From Jacaranda mimosifolia (Eukaryota > Streptophyta > Magnoliopsida > Lamiales > Bignoniaceae): a stretch of DNA of 64,000 bases. This document shows, one piece after another, positions 33,840-46,679 of the stretch (positions are counted from its first letter, which is position 1; the number at the start of each line of letters is the position of its first letter). Location of the stretch: contig CM032121.1 of NCBI GenBank assembly GCA_018894105.1, forward strand, positions 25,574,230 through 25,638,229, read 5' to 3'. A model generated the notes under the pieces. That model ran no database searches and was not told the origin of the DNA. It was given only the letters and a program-made list of their open reading frames with translations. Both the position numbers and the translations under genes were made by a program.

Positions 33840-35313
33840 TTGTCGGGCACTTTCATCGACAAATTTTTTTAGGTGGCCTTGTCGAATCAGTCTCTTGATC
33901 TCATCATGGAGAGTGAAACAGTCTTCAGTGTCGTGGCCCTTCTACTTGTGAAAATGGCAATATTTCTTAGATCTTTTCATGGCCTCTGTGTCGGTCAGCT
34001 TTCTAGGTTTTTTGAGGAGGTTGTCGTGTTGAATAACAAACAACACCTCTTTTCTTGCCGCATTGAGTGGAGCGTAGTTGTGAATCGCTTGATGGGAGAT
34101 TGACGACTATTTTTGAGCTGATGGTCATCTTTCTCTTTGAGCTTCTTCTTGTTAGCCTTATGATTACCACACTTGAGCCTGTCCATGTCTTCCAAAGTCA
34201 TGTACATCTCAGTGAGGTCGAGTAGCTCTTCTATTCAACTTGGCCACTCCCTGACCAAAGCATTGGAACACTCCTTGTGGTGAAAGCCCAAAAATAGCAC
34301 ATCGATCAAAAACTCAATCCATAGGCTGTCGATCTTGAAGGCCTTGGTGTTGAACTGGGTAAAGAAATCGCGAAAGGATTCTCCCTCATTTTGTTTATGC
34401 AGATGGGTATGGGGGAGCTTCGCCTTCCTTTGATTGGCAAGAACTTGTCACATAGCTGATCATATGAATAGATCGATGTTGACTCCAACTTTACGAGCCA
34501 ATCAAGCACGATCCCCTAAAAGGTGGTTACCAGCATCTTTGCATGGATGAACTCATTATGCCCATGTAACTACATCATGTGCTTGAATTGTAGCAGGTGC
34601 TCGCTTAGGTCCGACGACCCATTATATCTGGGCAGTCCCATGGGGACCTTCTCATCCACAGCGATGCGCTCATTGGTATATCTTGTATAAATGGTAACTC
34701 TGGCTCTTAGCGGACCTTTGGGCTTCGTCATGATAGGGGTTCCTTTTAGTGTTTCTCCTTGAGATCTCCTCAAGCTGCTTGTTCAGCTGTTGTACTTGGT
34801 GGGATACTTCATCCCTTTCTTCCCGATTGGCCTGGGTGAGATTTCTGTTCATCTGTTGTCCCTCGCTTTTGACCTTATTGCACTGTGGGGATCGAAGGGG
34901 TCAAAAGTCGATGGAGTCTGCAACTTCTTCATGGGGGTGTTGTCGAGCTTCCTCTCTTGGAAATTTCTCGGGACTGTCTTCTTGTTGAGTTGGTGGTCGC
35001 TAGGCCTCCGGTCGACCCCTCTCTTCACGTTAAGTGGGTTGAGGTATAACATTAGCTTCCGGCTCAGGCTGAGTGTTGTGTCAATTGAGGGCAACTGATA
35101 GTTAAGCAGAAATTTTAGCGAATATCTGCTCGATTATGAGTTGTACGAGTTGAGGCATGGTCAATGTGACCACTTGTTTTGGCTGGCGCTAGGTCCTGCC
35201 ACATCCGGTTCTTGCTAAGGTTGAGGAGGATGGGTAGGTGATCTTCTATTCTCCTCTCTCTCCGAAGCGGCTCGCCTAGTGTTCACCATTTTCTCGATCT
35301 CAGACTCAGGTTT
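33840..35313 (-). pseudogene. Tat-type gag, copy B (fragmented)
   Basis: N-terminal part with a coiled-coil-like QQLNKQLEEISRR (near 34780), then MGLPRYNGSSDLSEHLLQFK (near 34600), LVKLESTSIYSYDQLCDKFL (34500-34430), the acidic/basic stretch to 34000, and a relic of a nucleocapsid-like motif near 33930. At least four frame changes. It is the counterpart of 13721-15555. Confidence 0.78.
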
Positions 35314-35329
35314 CCCACAGACGGTGCCA
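35314..35329 (-). other. Primer-binding site, gypsy copy B
   Basis: The minus strand reads TGGCACCGTCTGTGGG two bases inside the LTR, matching copy A at 15556-15570 but for one indel. Confidence 0.75.
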
Positions 35330-35331
35330 AA

Positions 35332-36117
35332 TGATGAGGATGAAAATAGTATATCAGGGTATTGGGCTGAAATCTAGTAAAATCGACCAGAGGGTGATCA
35401 AGTAGAATACTTCTAACGTGTCGAGTTAAGTCCTGCATAACAAACATCAGGCTAGCCGAGATGCCCTCGGCTAAGGCACTCCGAAGGTCAAGTTAGTATA
35501 GATCGACTAGAGAATTGAGCAGTAGAGTGAGGGCTTTAAGATAAATATGGAATACCTTGCTGAGGGTTAGCAATAGGGTATTTATAGCTTTCTCAGTGCG
35601 GTTGATATGACTTTGGTGCCTTTATTGAGCAGGAATGGTTCTTGTCCTTGTCTGAGGGCTTTGAAGTCTTTTCCGATCTGTGTAGCATTCCAGGTGGCAC
35701 AACCTAGGGCGTGGTGGTACACTGGTGGCGCATACTAGCCTGGCACTGCTGAGAAAATGTAGTATTGTGGGGGCATACGCTATTAATGTAGGGGCACGCT
35801 GCCTGGCGGAGCATTTAATGTGGCTAGGAGGTTGTCGATATGGCTCGACCTTTCTGGTCGAGGTGAATACTCCTGCAAGATATTTTCTAACTCTAGTTGC
35901 CTTTAAACCTTCTTGATCGGATGAGGGACGTTGTATCCGGGTTATGGTCGACTAACGCCTGGTTGACTGAGTGAACACTGCTACTCGCTACAATGGGTAG
36001 GGCTCATAAGGTTGAGTTATGGTCGAAAGGTTGGGCTTGGTAATTGGGCAGCCAGATACTATATTTCTGTCTTGGTCGAATGTCGTTGGGTTAGGCCTGT
36101 TGGACTATCTTATATCA
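35332..36117 (-). repeat. 5' LTR of gypsy copy B (786 bp)
   Basis: The minus strand starts TGATATAAGATAG at 36117 and ends …CCTCATCA at 35332. The TATA box GCTATAAATAC on the minus strand is at 35578-35588. Transcription would begin just below it and run through gag. Confidence 0.88.
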
Positions 36118-36249
36118 TAAAGATAAGTATGAGATACACCATTAAAAATAATAGTTAACCATGCATACAGTACCAACAAAACCCAAACATCATGGGTGAA
36201 GGAGAGCCAGGGAAAAGGTAGCCATAGTGGTTACTATGGACTATCAAAT

Positions 36250-36960
36250 ATCCTCAAAGGCCTTAATGATGACAAGCTCTACTTGGACATCCCTTTCTGT
36301 CCCACCATCAGATAGGTTGGTTGCACGTCTGTGTGTGAAAATATAGCGTAGCTCGACATACATAGGCTCTCCAAACAAGCAAAAGTACCGCTATCGAATG
36401 GTCTCCTACATAAATGGTAAATTAATTTGTGGAATAACAGGTAATGTCACATGCATTTATATATCTAGGTAAAAAAAAAACTTTGGCAATTTTACTTACC
36501 TTGTTAACGTGTTTCCAATACTGCACATCTGCACAAACTACATTTGAGTGGGGAATATAATGCACCCCAGTTGTAGCCATGTAGTCGAGAAATGCATTGT
36601 AGTGCCACTATAGCTGTTGAACCTTGCTCTTAATATCGTCAACTGTTCTTCGCCTCTCAAATGTATTGGAAGTTGACATGCAGTATGGGAGCACTCATCT
36701 ATCAATACCTCAGCAATGAATAGGTCCCTATTTGGGACAACAACCATCAACATATTGGCCATGATAGACACTTCATCACTCCAATGTGCATCATAAAATA
36801 TGCCGTACAAAAGCTCATTACGAGATGGTAGCCTTTCGATGGGAAATTTTCTCATGGTACGAAATATACTACTAAACAAGCATTCAAGTGAGCAACTGCC
36901 CAATATATAAAATAAGAAAAACATAAATAACACATGAAGTAGGTATAATCCAAAGATCAT
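36250..36960 (-). pseudogene. Myb/SANT-like protein, PIF/Harbinger ORF1 type, two exons
   Basis: Exon-like 36960-36500: HWSDEVSIMANMLMVV, then EVLIDECSHTACQLPIHL, then (other frame) NAFLDYMATTGVHYIPHSN and VVCADVQYWKHVN, the pattern of plant Myb/SANT-like domains that end in a GxxxD-like turn and a valine-rich strand. A donor GTAAGT sits at 36499-36494. After the acceptor near 36410 comes RYFCLFGEPMYVELRYIF, like the C-terminal block of these proteins. In PIF/Harbinger elements such proteins help the transposase bind DNA. A stop (TAG) and a frameshift break it. Confidence 0.45.
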
Positions 36961-37067
36961 CTAAATAACAAGAGGTCCTACACAATTACACAATTAATAG
37001 TACTTCACACAAGGTTTAGTACAAACATAATAGGATAAAAATGGTAACTAATAATATTAAAATAAAT

Positions 37068-38000
37068 TCAGGATAATGTCGGTGGTCGTTGTGTCGACCG
37101 ATCTGTACTGACCTGCCTCATGTGTGACGAGCCAGGTTGTTTGAATAGTTTCATACCAATGCGACATACAACCTCGGTCCACAACAAAATAGGCCCAATG
37201 CCTAACTCCCTATCGATGTCACCCTCATACGTAGCCAGTATATCTGCCATAACTCAGCTCGAACGAGAATGTGGAATCTCAGGCCTAGAGGACCCCTAAT
37301 AGCACAGAGAATTGCATGATGTGTTGGCGCTGGAATCATATATGACAATATGGTGCTCCTGCCCACCTAATAATTGATCATCACGTCTCGCTAGGGTCGC
37401 TCGCGAGGATTGCAGCGTGGTGCTGGTGGTGGTGGATCACTAAAGATCTTAGACAATAAGTTGTACCTACTTTCCCTTACTACAAAGTACTGCTTGGCAA
37501 ATAGGTATGCCTGCACAAGCAATGAAGGATAGTATTATGTATGGAACTCGAACATTTACATCACAATTGAAATAAAATTTATTATTACACCCAACTCTCA
37601 CCACGGTGAACATCGATTACAAATGGACCAGGATGCAAATATCACCAGTCATTGGTTCATAGAACACATCCAAATTGGTGACGATAACCTTCATATTATC
37701 GTGGTGCTCATTAAGCTCGTTAAATTTTTGCATCACAAATTCCTTCGTGAACAAACAATGAAATTGATGTGTTAGTTTGTGGGCTATCTTAGGCATGCAG
37801 ATCTTTATAGATATCTCATTCCTAAGTGACGTAATCAAGTTAGCATCGAGAAGCATATGAATAAAGCGCTCATTGACGTTGAGGCCCCATACATTTAAAA
37901 TGGGCCTCCCTGCATTGCAACCAATTGACGATGACTCATCCTTGTGTAGTATAGATATGAAAAGGGTAAAGTAAAACTCCATTTACACAATTATAGAAGG
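37068..38000 (-). pseudogene. Second Myb/SANT-like segment
   Basis: ORF 37982-37617 reads NERFIHMLLDANLITSLRNE, IAHKLTHQFHCLFTKEFV and FNELNEHHDNMKVIVTNLDV, which fits the helix pattern of a Myb/SANT-like domain. A further ORF at 37250-37068 (ADILATYEGDIDRELGIGPI) could be its C-terminal region. Neither is complete, and the match is by pattern only. Confidence 0.4.
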
Positions 38001-38723
38001 AATAATGAACTTGACGTTTAGATGAAAATCAACAGACTAAAAGCAAATAAGTCCTACTTTGGTACGTCAGCATATTACTAAGTATGAGACTCTAGATACT
38101 TCATACACATAATATCTTTAGTGAAACGGTGACTAATAACATCAAAATAAATAGTAAAGTACAAATACAATATCCACATAAGGGCAACAGCAGCATATGG
38201 CTGCTACAATGTGGTGCATGCGTAGTGTGCCATAAAAAGTACGCACAGAGCTTTGCTTATTGTGACAGCCACTGATAGTGGAGGCAACTTTGGAAAAGCA
38301 CATGTGGAGGTAGCGATGCTATATGTACCATATGATATGGCAATGCCAGCACCTCAATGCTGTCTATACATAACTCCGTGTTGTCTACCAATGGTATCTA
38401 CCCATATGAAGCTATAGGATGGTTTGGTCCAACTGGGCACCTAAAAAAATATTGGTCATAGTTTGATATCCTGACCATCAATGTACGCATGGGCACGGCA
38501 CCACATACGCACAATAGAGCTTTGTACGCACTTATGCCTTATAAAAAAAAATCACATCATTAATGAACATATATGATGAAATAACATCCAGAAGAAGCCT
38601 AATTGGAAAAAGCATGCTAGTTAGACAATAAATCAAAATATAAATTTGACTCAGAAAAATAGCAAATAGACTTAGTAGTAAAACCCATAGGTGAAACAAT
38701 GTTAAAATAGTTACAAGTAGGCA
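38001..38723. other. Non-coding, nothing recognised
   Basis: AT-rich spacer between transposase and the second Myb/SANT-like segment. Some minus-strand stretches (PVGPNHPIASYG near 38430) look coding-like but are too short to assign. Confidence 0.4.
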
Positions 38724-40000
38724 CTATATCATATGAAACACTTGAAAACAAACACAAACAAACATATTGACATGTACATTAAACCCTCCATCTCGGCCCA
38801 CATCCAATATTCCAGAGTGTACAGAATGCATTCTATCCCTAGATGTCCATTGACTCAGGTGACCACGATGATAAAAAATCTCTCTGTCAGGCTCAAGTTC
38901 AGGGCTCGGTGTCGCAAATATATTATCATCTCGACTAAACTTACATATGAAATTATGAACAACACAGCATGCAATGATAATATCCATCTATATGGGGACG
39001 ACGTAGCTAGCATGCCTCATGAAAGAATCAGGAATTGCTTCTTTAAGATCTCAAACATGTGTTCAATGGTATTCCTTAATCGTGAGTAGCGACGGTTAAA
39101 CATCTCCCTTGGCCTACTGTATATAGTGGCCCCCTTGAATTGTTGGAGGTAGTAACGGGACTGCCTATAGAGGGATAAGAAACATATGCAATTAATGAAG
39201 TTGGCATCAACGAGGTAGTACTTCCCCACAGAATGAATAACTGCAAGCATCATACCCCTAGCAGTCGAGCAGGTTAATGCCAAACGAACTTTATAAGATT
39301 AGATGATTAGTGCAAGTTAACAGTAAATATTAGACCTAGTGTGGGAAAGGAAAATGTTAGGTCACTTTGTATGGCATTGAGCAATACTATTGCATCATTA
39401 GTACTGCCTTTCCATTCGGCATCCACATAGGTAAACATCTGGTTGAAGTTTGCTATGGCAAAGACATTTCCTTTTCGTGAATGATATGCATTTTATCTAT
39501 GAGCAGATACCTAAGCATGAACCAATATACCGTTGATGGCATCGACCACTCCCTATTTAACACACACAACCCCCCATTGTGTAATGTTTTTTAAAGTAAG
39601 AGCATAATAATGTAATTAATGTACTTTTCTACACTCCGTACTTGAAAATACGAAAAGAAATTAGGATTTGATTGAATTTGATGCGGCAACTCATTAAAAT
39701 TGAGGGGAGAGATCAACTCTGGAGCTAAAATGTGAAGCACCCTAATTACACGGTGAATGTGAAGATTCACCGTCTTCAGATAATATCGGAATGCTCCATA
39801 GTATACCCTTATCTTTGGTGCATTCCCACTGTCTGTAAAAACATGACAAACTCCTTAGTGGGGGATATTCGACACTGATGTGTTTGTGGCAAAGAGCTCA
39901 CGACTTGTTAATTTGTGAACCAAGTGCATAAATATTGGCTTCTCATGTGCAAGTTGTCGTATAATCGCTCGAGCCATCCATTATCTCACCAAACCAGTCC
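38724..40000 (-). pseudogene. PIF/Harbinger DDE transposase, decayed
   Basis: N-terminal part near 39840-39660: RVYYGAFRYYLKTVNLHIHR and ELISPLNFNELPHQIQSNPN, like the HSGET..VSRHF and PPNFDEVPEEIR region of the family. DDE part: GVVDAINGI near 39550 (family AIDGTHI; Asp kept, Gly lost), FTYVDAEWKGSTNDAIVL near 39400, KYYLVDANFINCI at 39220 (second Asp), REMFNRRYSRLRNTIEHMFE at 39110 (Glu), and IACCVVHNFI at 38960. Stops and frameshifts separate the pieces. It would have cut and inserted the transposon at TWA targets. Confidence 0.8.
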
Positions 40001-40637
40001 ACCCCTTGTAGCATAGATATATTACTTGGCATTCTATCAATGTATAGATTTGGTATCATTACATTTGCGGCGAAGAAAACGTCATCAACTCCATCAGATA
40101 TGTCATTGCCAGGCATGCCACGTGATCCTTCTATGTACCCCAACTCATCGTCATGTGGCGATTGTGAGCTCAATCCACTAGCCCTATATGATGGGGAATA
40201 CTTCATCATAGACAGGTGTTAATGTAATATGGTTATAAAATACAACTGACTTCGAGATTTAATTAGAAATATAAGTTCATACATGCCGAGAATTACTGAA
40301 AGCAAAAAGGCAACAACACAACAAACATAAAGTAATTAAAGACATGAAGTAATGTCCATAGAAAGTAGATTTGGGAATGATTAGGATGGTCTAATTGCCT
40401 AATGACACAACCCATATCAGTTTCCCTCTATCATCAAGCAGTAGGAAAAAAAGGTTCTCATTGTGATACTCTCAAGAGCATTTATAGCCCTTCCAAATAG
40501 ATGTTCGGCTAGGCCCTCTATGTAACGCAGTGCATCTGCACATTCGACAATTAATGCTTGGGCTTTAGTCTAAATCCTCTTGGACTTGCCATCTTACTTA
40601 TGGAGGATTCCTCCAATTGAGATTGTTGCTCCTTAAC
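40001..40637 (-). other. Linker between ORF1 and transposase
   Basis: It contains an 88-codon minus-strand ORF (40209-39943: YSPSYRASGLSSQSPHDDEL) that may be the low-complexity N-terminus of the transposase or a 3' exon of ORF1. No domain is recognised. Confidence 0.3.
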
Positions 40638-41371
40638 TTAGTACTTCGTCTCTTTGCCCCTAATCTTTCTTGAGGATCCCTCTCCATAACTACCGACTGT
40701 GTTCGTGAAATTATCACGTAAAGATGCCAAACATTTTGAACCCCCACTACTGCCTCCTATCATGTTATTGCTCAAGGGTGGTTTATTGTCGGTTGCTAGA
40801 TAAGGTTGTGCAGATGACCCCGTGGCAACATTTTTTGAGAACATCTCCTTACAATAATCGAAACAAGGTAGCTTATATTCCAACAAATATGTAAGGTCAG
40901 AGTTTTCCTAGAAGAGGATATAACCAAACATTTAGTGAATAATCTATAAAATAAGTGAAAATGAAAGACCAAACACTATCCCAAGATCCATTAGGCGATG
41001 AGCTCTTCACTAGCCGTCATCGTGTTTTGCTCGTATCCTCAACCATACCCTATACCATTCGTTATTAACGTATAAAATATACGGCACACCTGTTGGAGCC
41101 TATTCGATTTTGTCTTTAGCCGCCTTACAGTGTACGAATAGGACGGAGGCAGTTCTACATTTAACTTATTGCAAATCTTATTCCAAGTGAATTGTGAGAA
41201 AATAGTGGAAAACAGTTGTCTTGCTTGGAATTCCTTATAAGTAATCTCAATTAGCAATTTCTCGTTCAGAAATGGCCATCGAATGTTCGGTACCCTACCG
41301 TTCCTCCCCCCGCTTCCATATGAAAGCTCATAACAGTGTGAATCTATGTACTTCAATTTGTTAGATAACAA
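40638..41371 (-). pseudogene. Myb/SANT-like ORF1 of PIF/Harbinger
   Basis: 41371-41039 encodes a Myb/SANT-like DNA-binding domain: RWPFLNEKLLIEITYKEFQA, FSQFTWNKICNKLN, VRRLKTKSNRLQQVCRIFYT and NGIGYG. After a stop the reading continues YEQNTMTASEELIA (family pattern W-D..TKTVTASEEVWA), and 40886-40638 gives the C-terminal block EYKLPCFDYCKEMFSKNVATGSS. Gene order ORF1 then transposase on one strand is usual for PIF elements. Broken by stops. Confidence 0.7.
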
Positions 41372-43921
41372 CTGCAGTATATATATTATGGATATTACAC
41401 ATAGGTAGATTACTTTGGAGTCGCATTAATAACCTAAAGTGTAACGTTTGAAGTTAAATATGTCGAAATATGCTTTCCAAATGACATATATTTGGAAAAA
41501 CTCTAAAGAAATCCTTGCTAAAAAGCCCATTAAATTATATTTTTAAATCAAACATCTCATTTCATCAACTTTTAACTCTGGAAGACCCAAACAACTAATT
41601 TTTTTACTCAATTGCCTTCCATTTCACTATATTATATTTTTTGAAAATTACTTTCTACCATGGATGATTTTAATTTCAATAAATTAATAGATTATGAGAA
41701 GTATATACATTTGATATATATATATATATATATAAAGAACAAGAGAGATGATTTTTAAATTCTGAAATCAAATAAACTAAAATAAAGCACAAATTTTTTC
41801 AAAATTCATAAATAAATTTTCTAATCTTTTCATTGGAAAGAACTTTAAAAAGAATTAATTTTAAAAAATAAGACGATATTATATTGTGAGATATTAAAGG
41901 GTAATGTTATCCAAAAATATAGTACAATTCAAGAGGTGGACTTTTGGGAATAAAAGGTTTGTCTAATGGATTTATTAGATAAAGAAAATCATTTTATAGG
42001 CTTTTTAGATAGTTAATAATTCTTTCTAAAGGGGGTTTAGTAATTATACATACATTTTTCTATTTTAAAACACATGATAGTATGACAAATATATCAATTT
42101 GTTTATTTTTCTATTTTTAAAGTTTTAAACCAATTACTTCTGGAGGCATATTAGTTTGAGTGCAGTATAATTTTCACCAACTTATTCATACCTATGCAAT
42201 TGCAAACTACCCAAAGAACCATTTCTTCCTATAAAACATTTTGCTAGTATAACATTTATATCAATTTAGGTATTTTGCTTGTTTCCAACTTTTTAAATAA
42301 GTGCCTAATTGAGACTTATTGTTCAAAACTTGGACCATTCACGACACAAACTACTACTGAATAAATTGTCTAAGATTTAATTTAGTGTGGCTTAATTAAT
42401 AATCATTTGTTAATTATTATTCCATAAATTTAAAAAATGTTGCCTCTAAGCAAATTTTATGCGCTTGGTTTTGCTACACACATAGCCGCGTAATTTCAAC
42501 TTTATAAACATATACCTTAGCCTATCTATGCTACTGGTGGAAATAGTACAAATTAATTGCCTATCATACACATCGATTTATAATTCATTGAGATATACTT
42601 TCAATTTCCACCTAGCCACACCTGTTGATGTAGGAAGAAATAGAAAATGGTGAAATTTTAATAACTCTAGTCTACTAATATGCATATGCCAACATCTCCA
42701 ATGTGCAATTCATACTAATTCTTGTTGAATTTATGATTAGTTGGTAAAAAGTTCAAAGGATCTTAATGAATAATTAGGGAATAAAATGTAACATCAATTA
42801 AGATACATAATTGAACTAAAAAATGTTTAAAAAATGTTTAAAAAATGTAACATCAATTAAGATACATCTTCAGTCCCACAAAGTCAACATAAATACATCC
42901 CATAACTACTACAATACATCCCCACATGGGGTCTTCATATTTAACAATACCAAAGCAAATTGAGTCTTCATATAATTAAAATGTTTGATGGACATTTATA
43001 GGGGCGACACAACCAATACATATGCCCCTCATCACTCATGCCATCAAATGTATATTTTATGTTATCATCACCCTAAACAACCCAACATGATGAAACCAAA
43101 TTGAATTGCAAAAAACTACGACTCCTAATAGGTTAATCTTGGCAGAACTTATTTCACAATCATGTGATATAAACACAATGAATATAGGTCTAAAAATACT
43201 CAAACTAGACCAAAAAACAGAGGAAAAAGACCTTCAAACACAGACTTGAAAGTTGAGGACGTCAACAAAATGTATAGTGGACAACACACACGGGCCTACA
43301 CAAACAGAAACTTAAGGATTGATAACAATCCCTAACGATAGATTGATAACAAGACCAAATGTTAGATACTTATTATGGAGTGAAGACAGAACATGATTAG
43401 GGAGTGATAATGGTAAACATGACTCAACCTCACTTTGTTTTAACTCCACCTACAACAGCTCCCCAACCATCTCTCCCTCATTAGGAGCATAGTAGGAACA
43501 AAACAGAGACACACACATAAGAAAGGCCATACATGAACCTGCATGTCTCACTAAAATTGCATGATGTGCTAAACTTCACTAGCATTTAGTGAAGTGAAAC
43601 ACTACATGACAACATACAAACAACCTTAATAGTCATCACGAATGACTTACTTCTCCAATTCATGGATGGAGAAAGCCCAAGCATGATGCTACGTTTCAAC
43701 TAACATATAATCTAAATATGTACAACCATCATACAACAAATAAGCAACACGTAAGGTATCAATACACATATAATATGCAAATACAGCAAGTAAGCACCAC
43801 AAATCATTGAAGCAGATAAGTTGAACATAAAACTACCTCATGATAATATGTGAAACTACATACTGAATATTCCAAGCAATACATCAAAAATAATGTGTAC
43901 TTAGCATGAAATTAGAAGCTT
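41372..43921. other. AT-rich DNA, possible long intron of ORF1
   Basis: No gene. A TA microsatellite lies at about 41717-41734. Near 42820-42860 the words AAAAAATGTTTA and AACATCAATTAAGATACAT are each duplicated. If the ATG at 44039 belongs to ORF1 this whole stretch would be intronic. Confidence 0.4.
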
Positions 43922-44039
43922 TAATGATGAATTAAAGCATGTTGGGGAGTTAGCGTGTGTTGGATGTGGAGCAAAAACTGGTATTGAATCTTCATAATTG
44001 GTCCAATTATCAGTTGAGGAGGATGTAGTGTTAGCCATG
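43922..44039 (-). CDS. Candidate first exon of the PIF ORF1
   Basis: ATG at 44039-44037 in an AAACATGGC context opens a 39-codon reading MANTTSSSTDNWTNYEDSIP…; the start MAN plus Ser/Thr-rich residues is usual for these proteins. A TATA-like run lies about 120-135 bp upstream (44161-44178). A donor has not been fixed. Confidence 0.25.
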
Positions 44040-46590
44040 TTTAAAAATTTTCTTTGGTGCTCTAATTAGATTGGAAGAGGAATATGAGTGAGTGAGAGAT
44101 TGTGCGAGTAAGAAGATGAAAGCATATTTATTTTTAGGTGGTTGTAATGAAAGAAGTTGGCCATATATATATATAAACATATATAGATATCACTGAGGTA
44201 AGGGCATCCAGGAGTTAGGTGGAATAGTCAATGGAGTCATTATTTCAATATTATTGAATGCATAGTTAAATGAAATGTATTCAACAATACTACGGAAATA
44301 ATATGCTCATTTCCAACTACACATGACATAACAAAAGGGGCCACTAGACCAACTTATAGAAGAATCTACACTGAGAAGCAAGCTTAATAAAGCTTTATCT
44401 GCATTTAAAAAAGCAAAAAATAAGCTAGCTTAGTCAATATTCGCATAAGTATTTACTAATTTCAAAAAAGAAAAACAAAATAATACTATACAATTCATTC
44501 AGAACAATTAAACTATACTTCACATGACAAAAGAGTCCATTTAATCAACATATAGAAGAATCTTCACAGAGAAGCATGCTCTACATAGACTGATATCCAG
44601 TACAGAAAATGAAAAAACGAATGCGAAGGCATATGGATGCATAAATGTGACTTCAATTAAACATGCAAATTATTCAAATAAATTGCATTTGTTAGCAATT
44701 AACTTGAGATTTTAATGAATAAGTTAAAAGAAACACAATCTTAACATGTGTACAGGGTACTACACATTCATCAGAAAATACCCGAATAGTGTACATGAAT
44801 TGAACAAAAATCCCCAAAAAAATGAATTAGAAAAAAGGGGCAGATACTATAACCAATCGAAAATTGGTTATATTATATTCCTAAATCCTAATATGAAATC
44901 TCAAAAACAAAACAAGAATGGCAATGTATCGCAGCAACGAAACCCTTAAGCCTAAATTTAGTGTAAACCTAACCCAATACATGAAAGAATCCAAAATAAA
45001 TGCATATTAGCTAGAGTATGCCATAGATCAAAACCATAGTTTGACTTTTTGTAAAATCCCTAGCAAAAAGCCCCAATGAAAAGCAAACATATACAGTTTA
45101 TAAGAAATACCCTACAAAACCAGAGCATAATCCCCAGATTGTTTGAAATACCAACATAAACCAAGAAAAACATGTACATATAGGCCTAGATCTAAATATT
45201 TTATCAAGGACCCAGAAAAGATGAAACCTAATTATATTATTAAAAACCTCAAACCCATAAAGAACTAAGAATTGGATGACCAAGATTGGAAACTATTTAC
45301 ACACTAGGAATTAGACTTCACTTGATGCAGACGAAGGATAAGATAATCGGAAGCCGAAATCTTTTACACACAACGAATCAAATCTCATTTGACTCCGCAA
45401 GACGAAAGAAAAATTTGGATGAACTTTGTTCCTGCAATATCTCAAAAGCAAGCATTAGATATTAGCTTTTGCAAGGGGAAGAGGGGATAGTGAAATGTAG
45501 TAGAGGGAGACAGGAAAGAGAGAGTGAGAGTGAAGATTGGGATGGCAGATTTGGTGGAGACAAAATCTCCAAATGGCAAGTGGGATAGCTTTGGCCAAGA
45601 GTTATGGAGTTTGTGGTCTTTATCCTCTTTAACTCCAAGGGTGTTTTGGTCATTTTTTGTCATCCAATTTAGGTGAAATTTAGTCCGTTAGATTGTAACC
45701 AAACATAGCTTAAACATTATGGAGTATTGTTAAGGGATTGTAATGTCATTCCAGGAGCAAATACATATTTATATACTATCACGTTTGTGTGCATCAATTT
45801 TGTTTATCATATTTTTATTTTAATTATATAGATAAAAGCAAACACTTAAACAGTAATAAAATTTTAACAATAATTATATTGAATAACATACAATATTAAT
45901 TAATGATTAATATAAACTCATATATAGCAAATAATTCTTACATTAAAAGTTAAAAAATATGGGATATATGCACCTACCTACATATCCAATAAGTTTTTTC
46001 ATTATATTTTGACCATCTCGAGTAATAAATGCACTTTGATATTAAATTAAAAAATAAGGGCATAATTAATAATCCAAAATTTAGTGTAATATGGCGTCCA
46101 TTATTTTGAGTGTACAAGATGCCTTTCTTTTTTATAGTACTAGCTACTATTGTATGCGGTCTCGCCAAATATAAATAATTTTTAAGTATAAAAAATTTTT
46201 TGACATAATTTTTTTTCATTTATCATAATAAAAATTATCTAATACATTGGGTTGTGATGAAAAAAAAAAAGATTATTGAACTTCATATATATTTCCATGA
46301 TTGATTTCTTCCATATGATTGTGAAAATTATTAAATTATTATTAATGAATTATTACAATTAAATTATTATTAAATCAAAAGAAAAATAATAATTATTAAA
46401 TATTAAATTAAATAAATTGGTAAAAATTATTAAATTTAAAATCATACAAAATCAAATTAAATTTCTAATTTACTTAACTATTGTCAAAAATCAATATATA
46501 CGACAGGGAATTAAGATGGAGTATAGAGTTGTTGGTCAAATGTTTAACTAACAACATAAGATTTAGAGATAATAATAAATGTGATTTAGT
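44040..46590. other. AT-rich DNA with a TIR-like sequence
   Basis: No gene supported. At 45691-45713 is GATTGTAACCAAACATAGC followed by TTAA, the possible right end of the PIF element (see 24521). The ORFs at 44746-44949, 45098-45283 and 45442-45663 do not resemble known proteins. Confidence 0.4.
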
Positions 46591-46679
46591 TGTAATTGCG
46601 GGTTTTTTTTTCCTGATGAAAACGATGGAATTGTTATATAAAGGAAATACCATGATGATACAATGTCAAGGTAACATCT

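Larger units (their letters stand above)
25168..36117 (-). mobile_element. Ty3-gypsy Tat-type retrotransposon copy B with antisense ORF
   Basis: Two LTRs (35332-36117 and 25168-25894), a PBS, and on the minus strand gag, protease, RT, RNase H and integrase, then about 5 kb of 3' sequence holding a tandem array and a plus-strand ORF. This layout is that of Tat-lineage elements, several of which are known to carry an extra antisense ORF between pol and the 3' LTR. No matching 5-bp target duplication is seen (ATACT on the left, TAAAG on the right). All genes are broken. Confidence 0.88.

Noticed and set aside
34790..35098. 102-codon plus-strand ORF over gag of copy B
   Set aside because: Antisense shadow of gag; composition is not that of a separate protein.
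38733..39089. 118-codon plus-strand ORF
   Set aside because: Antisense to the Harbinger transposase.
45442..45663. ORF that could be read as a small Ser/Pro-rich protein
   Set aside because: No start context, domain or partner; probably chance in AT-rich DNA beside the TIR-like sequence.
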